From Nitrosomonas ureae (lineage in GTDB: Bacteria > Pseudomonadota > Gammaproteobacteria > Burkholderiales > Nitrosomonadaceae): a DNA stretch of 64,000 bases. The stretch spans positions 2,294,001-2,358,000 of the forward strand of contig NZ_CP013341.1 of assembly GCF_001455205.1 (NCBI RefSeq). Reading direction: 5' to 3'. A program made the translations under genes and the position numbers. The notes beneath the pieces are model-generated. The model made no database searches. It worked only from the letters and a program-made list of their open reading frames with translations, and was not told the DNA's origin. How positions within the stretch are numbered: the stretch's first letter is position 1; every line of letters begins with the position of its first letter. This document shows positions 18,225 through 26,760 of the stretch, in pieces.

Positions 18225-19500
18225 GACCTCTGCACAACCGCAAGAATTTTGCTGTAGCGACAGAGAAAATTTTCCAAGTGACACTTGTTGCACGTCACTT
18301 TAATAGAAAGTGAAGTTTTTTCCTTTTTTTAGGTGAATTTTTCCCCCTTATGTAATATTTGGACGGATCGCTCCCCTTAATGGTTGGTCTACGAAGATTT
18401 TGTTGGCTGCTTTCTTTAGATTCATGCAGATACTTTTCAGTATGACTTGGGCGTTGACTTTCGTCGTACCGAAGTAGCTGGCGCGTTCCATTCTGAATAA
18501 GCGTTTGATTGTGCCGAAACACTGTTCGACAATATAGCGTTTTTTACTGATCAATTGATTCGCCAGCTTCTGGCGTGACGAGAGGGGTTTATTCTTGTAC
18601 GCGCGATGCATGATTGCGCTCTTGATCTTTTGCTTTCTTAGAAATTGCCGATTGGCATTGCTGGCGGATCCCTTGTCGGCATACACCCGATTCGCCTCGA
18701 TATGCGCACCATCGATAGCGGCTTCGAAATGCATCATTTCGCTCTGGTTGGCAGGGGCGGTGTGAACCCCGCGCACATAGCCGTCTTGTGCGTCCACCAC
18801 CAGGTAACTGCGGTAGCCAAACTGCGACTTCCTGCCTTTCTTTAGCCAGGTCGCATCCGGATCCGCGCTTTGTTCTTCGATACAGTTGATTCCAGGCTGA
18901 CTACCATCTTCAAACTGAACAACCTTACCTTCTTCGGCATCCACTTCCAGTGTGATGGTCTTTTTAGGGCGTGCCGCTGACTCAATCAGCGTGGCATCAA
19001 TGACCGCTCCTGTCGCACCCTTGATCATCAATCCGTGGGATTGAAGCTGTTCATTAATAGTGGCCAGCAGATCATCTAGCCGGTCGTTGGTTATTAGTCG
19101 GTTACGGAACCGGCACAAAGTGGTTTCGTCCGGTATCGCATCCGACAAGGACAGTCCGCAAAATTGCAGAAAATCAATGCATACACACAGTGCTTGCTCC
19201 AACGCAGCGTCCGATAAACTATGCCACTGACCTAGCAGGATCGCTTTGAACATCAACAACCCATCAAACGGCTCTTGGCCTCCACCATGCGATAACTCGC
19301 GCTTGTATAAACCCGTAAGTTTCGGACGTAAGTCCTCCCACTCAATTAGGGCATCAATCTTCACCAGAACATTTTCTCGCTTCAATCGCTCTGCTAATTC
19401 CAGTGTTCCAAAACTCATCTGCATCTTTTGCTCCAGCTGTCTTTTAACCCCCTCTATTTTAGTTGGTTATTGCACTGCCAGGCGAGGTTGTGCAGGAATC
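18225..19500 (-). mobile_element. IS5-family insertion sequence
   Basis: The element carries one transposase gene. Its imperfect terminal inverted repeats share CTGCACAACC: the left end reads CTGCACAACC at 18230-18239 and the right end has its complement at 19486-19495. I could not define a clear target duplication, so the outer edges are good to a few bases only. Confidence 0.8.
18348..19424 (-). CDS. IS5-family DDE transposase
   Basis: 358 residues. The N-terminal region has the IS5-type GGGQEPFDGLLMFKAILL and LSDAIPDETTLCRFRNRL. The DDE residues lie in GAVIDATLIES (D), VYADKGSAS (D) and KKRYIVEQCFGTIKRLF (E). The frame is intact, so the element may still be active. It fills most of the element. 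Confidence 0.93.
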   Translation of the reverse strand: MQMSFGTLELAERLKRENVLVKIDALIEWEDLRPKLTGLYKRELSHGGGQEPFDGLLMFKAILLGQWHSLSDAALEQALCVCIDFLQFCGLSLSDAIPDETTLCRFRNRLITNDRLDDLLATINEQLQSHGLMIKGATGAVIDATLIESAARPKKTITLEVDAEEGKVVQFEDGSQPGINCIEEQSADPDATWLKKGRKSQFGYRSYLVVDAQDGYVRGVHTAPANQSEMMHFEAAIDGAHIEANRVYADKGSASNANRQFLRKQKIKSAIMHRAYKNKPLSSRQKLANQLISKKRYIVEQCFGTIKRLFRMERASYFGTTKVNAQVILKSICMNLKKAANKIFVDQPLRGAIRPNIT

Positions 19501-19672
19501 TTTTTGAGTGAGTTTCTGACTATTGTTGTATTTTCGCAATATTTACCGAAATTATGATTATATTTTATCTGCCTAACGAAACTTCTAAGGCTGTCAGATA
19601 TCTTGATGATAATACGATGAATAAAGAATCGACAGCTAAGTTTTCCAATAAACTAATATTGCAGGAGATTTT

Positions 19673-19990
19673 ATGAAAAAAATTATTTTAACAATGTCTT
19701 GTGCAATATCACTGCTTATTGCAAATATACAGTCTATTATGGCTGAAACTATTGCGGTGGAAGGCAATTCCATTTTTATTCTTGATAACAGTGTGCCAGG
19801 TTCTCAATTGGTTGTGAGAAACCTTAGTGACGGTACTTTGAATTCGTGTCTTGCCGATTCAGGTTTGAATCTTCTCGGTTTGAATATAGACACAACTGCA
19901 ACTGACGTCATTATCAAAAAAGCTACCGCTGTAGTTACAACTTTAAATACTGTTAGTCAGATAATTGATGTTAAGCTGGTAGACAGTTAA
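19673..19990 (+). CDS. Small secreted protein of unknown function (5' part of a frameshifted gene)
   Basis: 105 residues with a signal peptide (about 1-24, ending SIMA) and GCAGGAG eight bases before the ATG. The mature part (VEGNSIFILDNSVPGSQLVV and later) is rich in Val, Ile and Asp, has one Cys and matches no family I know. It ends at TAA 19988-19990 inside a perfect hairpin. Clear coding sequence continues in the +1 frame from 19992. It lies between two insertion sequences. Confidence 0.65.
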   Translation: MKKIILTMSCAISLLIANIQSIMAETIAVEGNSIFILDNSVPGSQLVVRNLSDGTLNSCLADSGLNLLGLNIDTTATDVIIKKATAVVTTLNTVSQIIDVKLVDS

Positions 19991-19999
19991 AAACTGTCC
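19984..19999 (+). repeat. Compact hairpin at the frameshift/stop site
   Basis: The stretch GACAGTTAAAAACTGTC (about 19982-19998) is a near-perfect palindrome with a 3-nt loop that contains the TAA stop of the upstream frame and the junction to the downstream frame. Confidence 0.5.
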
Positions 20000-20189
20000 A
20001 ATTAGCTATACTACTGATCTCAGTGAATGTTATGCAGCGGTACAAGGTGATAAATTAATCATACCATGCCTTAAATACGGTGATGGTATCATCTCGGTTG
20101 TACTGGGACGTCGGGGCAATTCAATGAACTATGAGTATGAATCATCCAGGCCTGGCAAAGATCATAGGCAAGACAGTGAAGATGATTAG
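19992..20189 (+). pseudogene. Out-of-frame 3' part of the small secreted protein gene
   Basis: In the +1 frame 65 codons follow directly to a TAG at 20187-20189 (NCPISYTTDLSECYAAVQGD, then LIIPCLKYGDGIISVVLGRR, then a polar tail). Codon use is natural and three cysteines occur. It has no start or ribosome binding site of its own. One extra base near 19987, or a +1 slip at AGT-TAA, would join it to the upstream frame to give about 170 residues. A mutation is the simpler reading. Confidence 0.55.
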
Positions 20190-20240
20190 AATAAAAGATG
20201 CTTAGTTAGTCTAATTAGCCTAGAAGCACTGTTTTTTAAG

Positions 20241-20249
20241 ATCTCACAC
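20241..20249. repeat. 9-bp target duplication, left copy
   Basis: ATCTCACAC here is repeated at 21571-21579 on the other side of the IS4-family element. Confidence 0.85.
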
Positions 20250-21570
20250 CAGTAGTGTCCGGCAATTTACCCAAGATGATTGTATAACAGATTGATCTGT
20301 AGAATGAAATGGTATGTTTGGGGGTGTCACCGATTTGAAAGTGAATTTTTTGCGAAACTGGAGGTTTCCCTACGTGGCTTCTTATCATGCATTCAGGCAA
20401 ATTGGTATTCGCACAACTCATGGATTACTTGCCCCTTCACACATTCCGCCGCTGTGTACAGCGTTACCCTTCCAAATATCCCACCAAGACTCTTTCGCAT
20501 CTCGATCAATTTCTTTGCATGGCTTTCGCGCAGCTGACTTACCGCGAGAGTCTGCGCAACATCGAAACCTGTCTGCGCGCTCACCAAGCTAAGCTTTATC
20601 ACTTGGGCATACGAGGCAACATCGCCAAGAGTACGTTGGCCGATGCCAACGAGCAGCGCGATTGTCGCATCTACATGGATTTCGCGATGAGCTTGATCCA
20701 GATCGCCAGAAAGCTTTACTCCAGCGATAGCTTAGCGGTGGAGTTGGAACAGACAGTCTATGCACTCGATACCACGACCATCGATCTGTGTTTGAGCGTC
20801 TTTCCATGGGCGCGCTTTCGTCAGACCAAAGCTGCCGTCAAGATGCATACACTGCTTGATCTACGCGGCAACATTCCAACGTTCATCCATATCAGCGACG
20901 GCAAGATGCACGAAGTCAATGTGCTCGATTTCCTGATCCCCGAAGCTGGCAGCTTTTACATCATGGATCGGGGCTTTACCGACTTTGCTCGCTGGTTCAC
21001 TATGCATCAAGCACAAGCATTTTTTGTAACGCGCGCTAAATCCAGTCTCCTTTTTCGCCGTGTCTACTCTCACTCAGTGGACAAATCCACGGGACTGCGA
21101 TGCGATCAGACCATTGCATTGACCGCTACGAAGGCCAGCAAGGATTACCCGCAGCACCTACGACGTATTAAGTTCTATGATGCCGAACACGACAAGCATC
21201 TGGTATTTCTAACCAACAACTTCGATTTACCTGCACTGACCATCGCTCAGCTTTATCGTTGTCGCTGGCAGATCGAACTATTCTTCAAGTGGATCAAACA
21301 ACATCTTCGTATCAAGCAATTCTACGGAACCACTGAAAACGCAGTCAAGACACAGATATGGATTGCCATCTCGGTTTATGTCTTGGTTGCCATCGTAAAA
21401 AAGCGACTCAATACCGAGACTTCACTTTACACAATCCTACAAATCCTGAGCCTAACTCTTTTCGAGAAAACTAACCTAGATCAATTACTTAAAAATACTG
21501 AGATGCAAATGATCACTCACCATAACAACAACCAACTGAATCTATTCAACTAAATTGCCGGACACTACTG
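20250..21570 (+). mobile_element. IS4-family insertion sequence with exact ends
   Basis: A 1321-base element bounded by perfect 19-base inverted repeats: CAGTAGTGTCCGGCAATTT at 20250-20268 and its complement at 21552-21570. It is flanked by a 9-base direct repeat ATCTCACAC. The intact ends, duplication and transposase indicate a recent insertion. Confidence 0.95.
20387..21553 (+). CDS. IS4-family DDE transposase (DUF4372 N-terminus)
   Basis: 388 residues. The N-terminus (HSGKLVFAQLMDYLP) is the DUF4372 type. The DDE core is in YALDTTTIDLCLS (D), FYIMDRGFTDF (D) and the IS4 YREK-like signature YRCRWQIELFFKWIKQHL (E). The stop overlaps the right inverted repeat by two bases. Intact. Confidence 0.94.
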   Translation: MHSGKLVFAQLMDYLPLHTFRRCVQRYPSKYPTKTLSHLDQFLCMAFAQLTYRESLRNIETCLRAHQAKLYHLGIRGNIAKSTLADANEQRDCRIYMDFAMSLIQIARKLYSSDSLAVELEQTVYALDTTTIDLCLSVFPWARFRQTKAAVKMHTLLDLRGNIPTFIHISDGKMHEVNVLDFLIPEAGSFYIMDRGFTDFARWFTMHQAQAFFVTRAKSSLLFRRVYSHSVDKSTGLRCDQTIALTATKASKDYPQHLRRIKFYDAEHDKHLVFLTNNFDLPALTIAQLYRCRWQIELFFKWIKQHLRIKQFYGTTENAVKTQIWIAISVYVLVAIVKKRLNTETSLYTILQILSLTLFEKTNLDQLLKNTEMQMITHHNNNQLNLFN

Positions 21571-21579
21571 ATCTCACAC
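21571..21579. repeat. 9-bp target duplication, right copy
   Basis: ATCTCACAC, identical to 20241-20249. Confidence 0.85.
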
Positions 21580-22083
21580 ATTAAACGTGTAGTCACTGCA
21601 TTAAGCCGATTAGAACATTATTCGCTAGTTCTTTCACTAGCGAATACCATCCAGATTAGGAAATTGCCAGGCATTAACACATTGTTTCTGCCGAACTAGA
21701 GCTGATAATTCTTCATTAGATACTTATAAATCAAGTCCTTATATAAGGACCATTTCTCGCTAATTCTGCTTCCTCTCATCGGTACATAAGGCTCCGCTTC
21801 TGCTCAAAAAGTGCATCTCTCCATTTCTTTGGTGGCAAGCAACATCAACTTATGTATACAAGGTTACACCACTAACTTTTTACTTCTTGTACTTGCAATC
21901 AGTATAACTTGATCTCAAGAAATCAACTTGTTAAGCCGTAATGTTCAATTTACTACTTAGCTTTTTAATTTAATTTGAAAAAGTAAAAGCCTAGGTGTGA
22001 AGAAGTATGCTTGTTAGTCAAGAATAATTACGAAGTATAGTTTCTAAGAAAATCAACATTTCGACATATATGGAGCTCTTTTA
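21580..22083. other. Intergenic region with one hairpin
   Basis: About 500 bases with no supported gene. ATTCGCTAG (21620-21628) pairs perfectly with CTAGCGAAT (21637-21645), a hairpin with no T-run. The stretch before 22084 is AT-rich and probably contains the promoter of the EAL protein gene. Confidence 0.4.
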
Positions 22084-23724
22084 GTGAATTCACGCGTTTC
22101 TTTCAATTTACTATCAGATATATGTGATTTTGCCGTGTGCATTAATGCACAAGGAATTATTCAACAAGCATCCAAATCGTCACAGGAATTTTTACAATTA
22201 TCTAAGGGTTTGCTTCATGAGTCGATTGGGTTATACATTCAACCTGAAGATATAGCATTATTTTGGGATGCTCAGGAAAAGGCAAGGAAGACTGGCGAGA
22301 AACAGACTCTTATTTGTCGCGTTCTACGCCAGCTCATGCTGCCGATATGGGTTGACTGCTACATTCATCGATTAGTGGACGATCAATATATTGTTATTGC
22401 ATTCGATGCTACACATTGGAAGGAAAGTGAGACTCGCCTGGCTTATTTCTCAACACACGATACCTTGACAGGATTACCTGGAAAGGTATTACTCGATGAC
22501 CGTATTGGTATGAATATTCAAACTGCGCAGCGAGAGAAAAGCTTTTTGTCATTGGTGGTAATAAGTTTGGACGGATATAGAAAAATTAATGATTTGCTGG
22601 GACATAGTATTGGTGATGAGCTAATCAGGGGTGTTGCAGAGCGTCTACAAAATTGCGTCAGACGTAGTGATACTGTGGCACGTGTCAGTGATGACGAATT
22701 TTCTATGATAATGATAGGAGTAGGGCAGAATAATATTGAGATGATCGTAAGAAAAATATTGACGGCATTACAGCAATCATTTCGTATTAGTGAACACACC
22801 CTTCATATTAGCGCAAGCTTAGGTATATCCTTATATCCAGAGCATGGAAGCAGTGCTTCACATTTATATCGGCACGCCGAGGTCGCGATGTATAGAGCGA
22901 AAACACTGGGCAAGAATCACTGGAAAATTTATAGCGATCAAGTTGATGATAGTGAGAGAAGCGATTTATCATTGGAGTCCGCTATGTATCAAGGGATTGA
23001 GAATGGTGAATTTATGTTGCACTATCAACCGATTTTCTGTGCACAAACTGGTCAATTAAGAGGTGCAGAAGCCTTGATGCGTTGGAAAAATCCTAATCAA
23101 GGTTTTATTCCACCGATAAAATTTATTCCATTGGCAGAAAATAGCGGTTTAATTAAAATTCTTGGTGCATGGGCTTTGCGAAGTGCATGTTATCAAGCGA
23201 AACAATGGCAAAATGCAGGCCTTAAAGATTTTTATATTTCTGTTAATGTATCTCCACGTCAGTTTGTTCAGGAAGATTTTCTGGAAATGATCAATGGGGT
23301 GCTGAGTGAATCCGGTTTATTACCACAGAACCTTATGCTAGAGATCACGGAGGGTGTGCTGATGGAGAATCCACAGCGATCCGGTGAGATTCTTACTCAA
23401 CTGCATGTGGCGGGAGTAAAAATTGCTATTGATGATTTTGGCACTGGTTATTCATCATTGGCTTATTTAAAGAAATTTCCCTTATCAGTATTGAAAATTG
23501 ACAAATCATTTGTGGATGATGTGATAAATTGTGCTAAAGACATGGCAATCATTGGTACCATTCTGAGCTTGGCAGAAGGCTTAAATCTGATGGTTGTTGC
23601 AGAAGGCGTAGAAAATGATGCGCAATTAGGATTTTTGAAGCAAGAAGGTTGTAATTTAGTTCAAGGATACCTTACCGGTAGGCCCGTGCATTCAGAAGAC
23701 TTTAAAGATAAATATTTAGCATAA
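22084..23724 (+). CDS. PAS-GGDEF-EAL cyclic-di-GMP signalling protein
   Basis: 546 residues starting with GTG (GGAG upstream). A PAS-like sensor (about 10-115) is followed by a GGDEF domain whose signature is SDDEF (202-206), so cyclase activity is doubtful, although RRSD, an inhibitory-site-type motif, is kept. The EAL domain (about 300-540) keeps EAL at 329-331, NVSPRQF, EITEG, DDFGTGYSSL, KIDKSF and AEGVE, so it should hydrolyse cyclic di-GMP. No membrane segments, so cytosolic. It is preceded by the IS4 element and stands alone. Confidence 0.92.
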   Translation: MNSRVSFNLLSDICDFAVCINAQGIIQQASKSSQEFLQLSKGLLHESIGLYIQPEDIALFWDAQEKARKTGEKQTLICRVLRQLMLPIWVDCYIHRLVDDQYIVIAFDATHWKESETRLAYFSTHDTLTGLPGKVLLDDRIGMNIQTAQREKSFLSLVVISLDGYRKINDLLGHSIGDELIRGVAERLQNCVRRSDTVARVSDDEFSMIMIGVGQNNIEMIVRKILTALQQSFRISEHTLHISASLGISLYPEHGSSASHLYRHAEVAMYRAKTLGKNHWKIYSDQVDDSERSDLSLESAMYQGIENGEFMLHYQPIFCAQTGQLRGAEALMRWKNPNQGFIPPIKFIPLAENSGLIKILGAWALRSACYQAKQWQNAGLKDFYISVNVSPRQFVQEDFLEMINGVLSESGLLPQNLMLEITEGVLMENPQRSGEILTQLHVAGVKIAIDDFGTGYSSLAYLKKFPLSVLKIDKSFVDDVINCAKDMAIIGTILSLAEGLNLMVVAEGVENDAQLGFLKQEGCNLVQGYLTGRPVHSEDFKDKYLA

Positions 23725-23967
23725 TTTAAAGTCAAAGAAACAAATCAACAATCCTTTTTCATATCGAAAACTATCCTGGTTACGTTTTTTACTCTCATCA
23801 GAGTATGCTGAGACTTATCAATAAATTATATAATTTTCAGCCCGGGAAAGTTATTAGCTGTTGGCTTGCTAAGTGGAGAGTGTGAATATACTTGGAAAGT
23901 TCCAATACTGATACGATTCTGTATCATTGAGCTTATCCGTTATCAAAAGATTAAAAAGGAGTGTTCA

Positions 23968-24450
23968 ATGACTAAGATTTGGTTTAAAGATTACACTATT
24001 GAGTATCTGGAAGGTTTGCGGAATGCCAATATGGGAGAACATATTGGCATTCAGTTTATTGAATTGGGCATGGATTTTTTGAAAGCACGCATGCCAGTCG
24101 ATAAACGTACGACACAGCCATTTGGTATATTGCATGGAGGTGCAAGTTGTGTGTTATCTGAGACTTTAGGCAGTGTATCTGGCTGGATGACAATAAATCC
24201 GGAGCAATACCGTGCGGTTGGGCTGGAATTAAATATTAATCATATCCGAGCGATTACCAAAGGCCATGTTATCGGTATCTGCACACCCTTGCATACTGGT
24301 CGGCGTACACAAGTCTGGCAAACAGATATTATCGAAGAAGATACAAATAAGCGTGTGGCAATTTCGCGATTGACACTGGCGATTATTGAACAGGGCACAC
24401 TGAGTGCACAAAAAGAACACGTCATTGTCGACCGGCCATCGTATCCCTAG
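23968..24450 (+). CDS. Hotdog-fold acyl-CoA thioesterase (PaaI/YdiI-like)
   Basis: 160 residues. Members hydrolyse aromatic or other acyl-CoA thioesters. The signature LHGGASCVLSETLGS contains the catalytic Glu region, and GLELNINHIRAI the substrate strand. I chose the ATG at 23968 (MTKIWFKDY) because AAGGAG sits eight bases upstream. An ATG 34 codons earlier gives an unnatural N-terminus. It resembles 1,4-dihydroxy-2-naphthoyl-CoA hydrolase and YbdB, but no menaquinone or siderophore genes are near, so the substrate is open. Confidence 0.88.
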   Translation: MTKIWFKDYTIEYLEGLRNANMGEHIGIQFIELGMDFLKARMPVDKRTTQPFGILHGGASCVLSETLGSVSGWMTINPEQYRAVGLELNINHIRAITKGHVIGICTPLHTGRRTQVWQTDIIEEDTNKRVAISRLTLAIIEQGTLSAQKEHVIVDRPSYP

Positions 24451-24555
24451 TATCAATTTTTCAGCTTTGGCTTGTTGTATGTTTAGACTATGCGGAAGTT
24501 TTATAGTATCAGTGGGATACTCGCATTAGATTTTTTTATTGTTATTAGTGCTGTT

Positions 24556-24984
24556 CTACATTTTGTGATTAGTTTCTTTTTCCTTTGTCACTGAATCAAC
24601 TTCAGATTGTATTTCTTCTTTCTGGTTAGTGAATTCATTGTGGGCAGCTTCAGATGGTTTGCTTGCATTATCAAATGCATTTTCATCCGAGCTATCATCT
24701 TGCTTACCTTTACTATTCCACATGAAATATACAGCACCCAGTGTCACTATAACAACCGGTAAAGTGATGAACACCAGCAATGCGTATTCGACAGTCATGT
24801 CTGCACTTTGAGGAGGTGGGCTACTAACGATTACATAAGCGTGTGTTAGCGCAACGCCATATACGGGTAGTAATGCAGCTATATAGCGGTTTGTGATAAA
24901 TGGTCGAACTGTCAACATATTCAGTACATTAGATGCATAATATCCAACGAAATAAATAAAAATATAAAAGAAAATGGCACCCAT
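24556..24984 (-). CDS. Membrane protein with acidic cytosolic tail, unknown function
   Basis: 142 residues. Three hydrophobic segments (about 3-20, 33-52, 65-88) are followed by a polar, acidic C-terminal tail (SKGKQDDSSDENAF and later). Not recognised. A weak ATG context lies upstream and no partner gene is near. Confidence 0.6.
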   Translation of the reverse strand: MGAIFFYIFIYFVGYYASNVLNMLTVRPFITNRYIAALLPVYGVALTHAYVIVSSPPPQSADMTVEYALLVFITLPVVIVTLGAVYFMWNSKGKQDDSSDENAFDNASKPSEAAHNEFTNQKEEIQSEVDSVTKEKETNHKM

Positions 24985-25126
24985 AAGTTTTCCTGTTTAA
25001 TCTGGTTTGTCAGTGATTAGAGAGCGTTTCCAAAAAGAATCTAAGATAATGCAGCTTATGATACACAGATCATCATAAAAAATGTACCCATTGGTATTTT
25101 GAATACTAAGCGATAATGGGAATCCG

Positions 25127-25155
25127 TTGTCATGTAACTTTAAGTCGTCTATGCT
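25127..25155 (+). promoter_or_regulatory. Sigma-70-like promoter of an orphan transcript
   Basis: TTGTCA (25127-25132) and TATGCT (25150-25155) are separated by exactly 17 bases in an otherwise gene-free region. The predicted start is near 25162. The downstream terminator fits a short RNA. Confidence 0.45.
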
Positions 25156-25161
25156 TTTATC

Positions 25162-25247
25162 ACAAATACTTCACATTTGCCGTGTTAGACTTTGTTTGCC
25201 TTCCTGATAGTTAGTCGATCAACGTTCACTTGAACGTTGATCTTTTT
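25162..25247 (+). ncRNA. Candidate small RNA of about 86 nt
   Basis: A promoter-like pair (25127-25155) and a textbook terminator (25217-25247) bracket about 86 bases with no reading frame. The terminator faces + and no gene ends there: the nearest upstream gene is on the minus strand. The unpaired middle has a pyrimidine-rich stretch GCCTTCCTGATAG able to bind Shine-Dalgarno sequences. No known family was recognised. Confidence 0.5.
25217..25247 (+). terminator. Rho-independent terminator without an upstream protein gene
   Basis: GATCAACGTTCA (25217-25228) pairs perfectly with TGAACGTTGATC (25231-25242), followed by TTTTT (25243-25247). On the other strand no T-run follows the stem, so it works for + transcripts. 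Confidence 0.85.
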
Positions 25248-25400
25248 ATCACATAATTCTCTTCATTAGATTTTCAATATTGGCCTGCAAAAGCATCCTG
25301 TAACAGCTTAGGTTTGAGAAAATTATTCTTGCGTAAAAGATTTATTCTTTTTTTAATAAATTAGGTATGCTGCATGTTGGTAAACCTAGCTAAGTGATTT

Positions 25401-26741
25401 ATGAATCTATTTACTTTCCAGTCCTCATTAACTGAATCAAATCTGCCTGCAATAGAAAAGCCGTTGAATATTCCCGAATATCCTGAAAGACAAGAGCTGC
25501 ATGCTGAATTGAATGCGGTGGCATACGAATTATTGGCGCCGCCTTTTGAGCTTTCACATCTGGTACTGATGTCTGAACGAGAATGGATCGAGCAGGAGCG
25601 AAAGCTGATCTGCCAGTTATGTGGGCGTTATAATATAAACCCACCCAATTCGAATGAGAATGATTTTAGTGCGGATTTTGGTGAGTTTCGCCTTAGGTGG
25701 GAACGTCATACCGAATATTCGACGTATACAGTTTATCGTGTGAGAGTGTTTGATATTCCATTTGAGCATCCCGCGATTACATATGTACCACAGGAGTGGT
25801 TGGCCAGCTTACCCGGTGAACTTCTAGTTGCGACGCATATTGCCCTGGAGGATCGATCACGACCCAAGCGCAGCTTGCATGAATTATCAGCGCTATTCGC
25901 TTCTGGGACTGTAATTGGTTCCAGAGTGGCAGGAGGTGCCGCAAGTGTATGGAGTGATAATCAGATTCATTCTGATAATTTCGGTCGTATCTTGATTCAT
26001 GATGAGAATTTGCGCAGTCGTCAAATTGGACGCTTGGTACAGCGTCTTCTTGAAATTGAAACTTATCGCATGTTGGCGATGTTGCCATTACCCGTTACCC
26101 GCAAAATTATTCCGCAATTGGCTCGTGCAGATCAGCGTTTGGCCGAATTAACTGCTAATAATGTGATATTGACCAGTATTGAAGACGAACAACATTTACT
26201 TAATGAATTAACTCTTTTGGCAGCAGAGACAGAGCGCCTATCTGCACAAACCAGTCATCGTTTTAATGCGTCTCGGGCTTATTATGATATTGTAAAATTG
26301 CGCATTGCAGAGTTACGCAAGGAGCGGATTGAAGGTTTGCAAATGTTGCAGGAGTTTATGATCCAGCGTTTGTCATCGGCAATGGGGACTTGTGAGCTAG
26401 TTCATACTAAGCTGGAAACGCTATCGATGCGATTGGGGCGCGCATCGGCGTTATTACGCACACGGGTAGATTTATCCATGGAAGCGCAGATTCGTGATTT
26501 ACTTAAATCCATGGATAATCGGGCGCGCGTACAACTGCGTATGCAGGAAACGGTTGAAGGCTTGTCCGTAGTTGTATTGAGTTATTATCTGCTGGGTATC
26601 ATCGGTTACGGATTAAAAGCGTTTAAGGCAGCAGAGCATGATATCAATGTAGAATTGCTGACCGGGTTTGCGATTCCGGTCGTAGTGCTTGGAGTTTTCT
26701 TAGTTGTTAGAAGGGTGCGTAATATGATCAGCAAATTGTAA
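25401..26741 (+). CDS. DUF3422 family membrane-anchored protein
   Basis: 446 residues. The N-terminal part (ELNAVAYELLAPPFELSHL, FGEFRLRWERHTEYSTYTVYR split as in the family) and a coiled-coil stretch (about 240-390) are followed by two C-terminal membrane segments (about 388-410, 420-440). This is the DUF3422 layout, a conserved proteobacterial family of unknown function. A TATGCT-like -10 element lies about 30 bases upstream. It is convergent with the serine dehydratase gene 19 bases away. Confidence 0.85.
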   Translation: MNLFTFQSSLTESNLPAIEKPLNIPEYPERQELHAELNAVAYELLAPPFELSHLVLMSEREWIEQERKLICQLCGRYNINPPNSNENDFSADFGEFRLRWERHTEYSTYTVYRVRVFDIPFEHPAITYVPQEWLASLPGELLVATHIALEDRSRPKRSLHELSALFASGTVIGSRVAGGAASVWSDNQIHSDNFGRILIHDENLRSRQIGRLVQRLLEIETYRMLAMLPLPVTRKIIPQLARADQRLAELTANNVILTSIEDEQHLLNELTLLAAETERLSAQTSHRFNASRAYYDIVKLRIAELRKERIEGLQMLQEFMIQRLSSAMGTCELVHTKLETLSMRLGRASALLRTRVDLSMEAQIRDLLKSMDNRARVQLRMQETVEGLSVVVLSYYLLGIIGYGLKAFKAAEHDINVELLTGFAIPVVVLGVFLVVRRVRNMISKL

Positions 26742-26760
26742 CGGTAGCAATAAAGGTTGA

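Noticed and set aside
25217..25247. Terminator assigned to the 24556-24984 membrane protein gene
   Set aside because: That gene is on the minus strand and runs away from the site; the T-run is on the plus strand.
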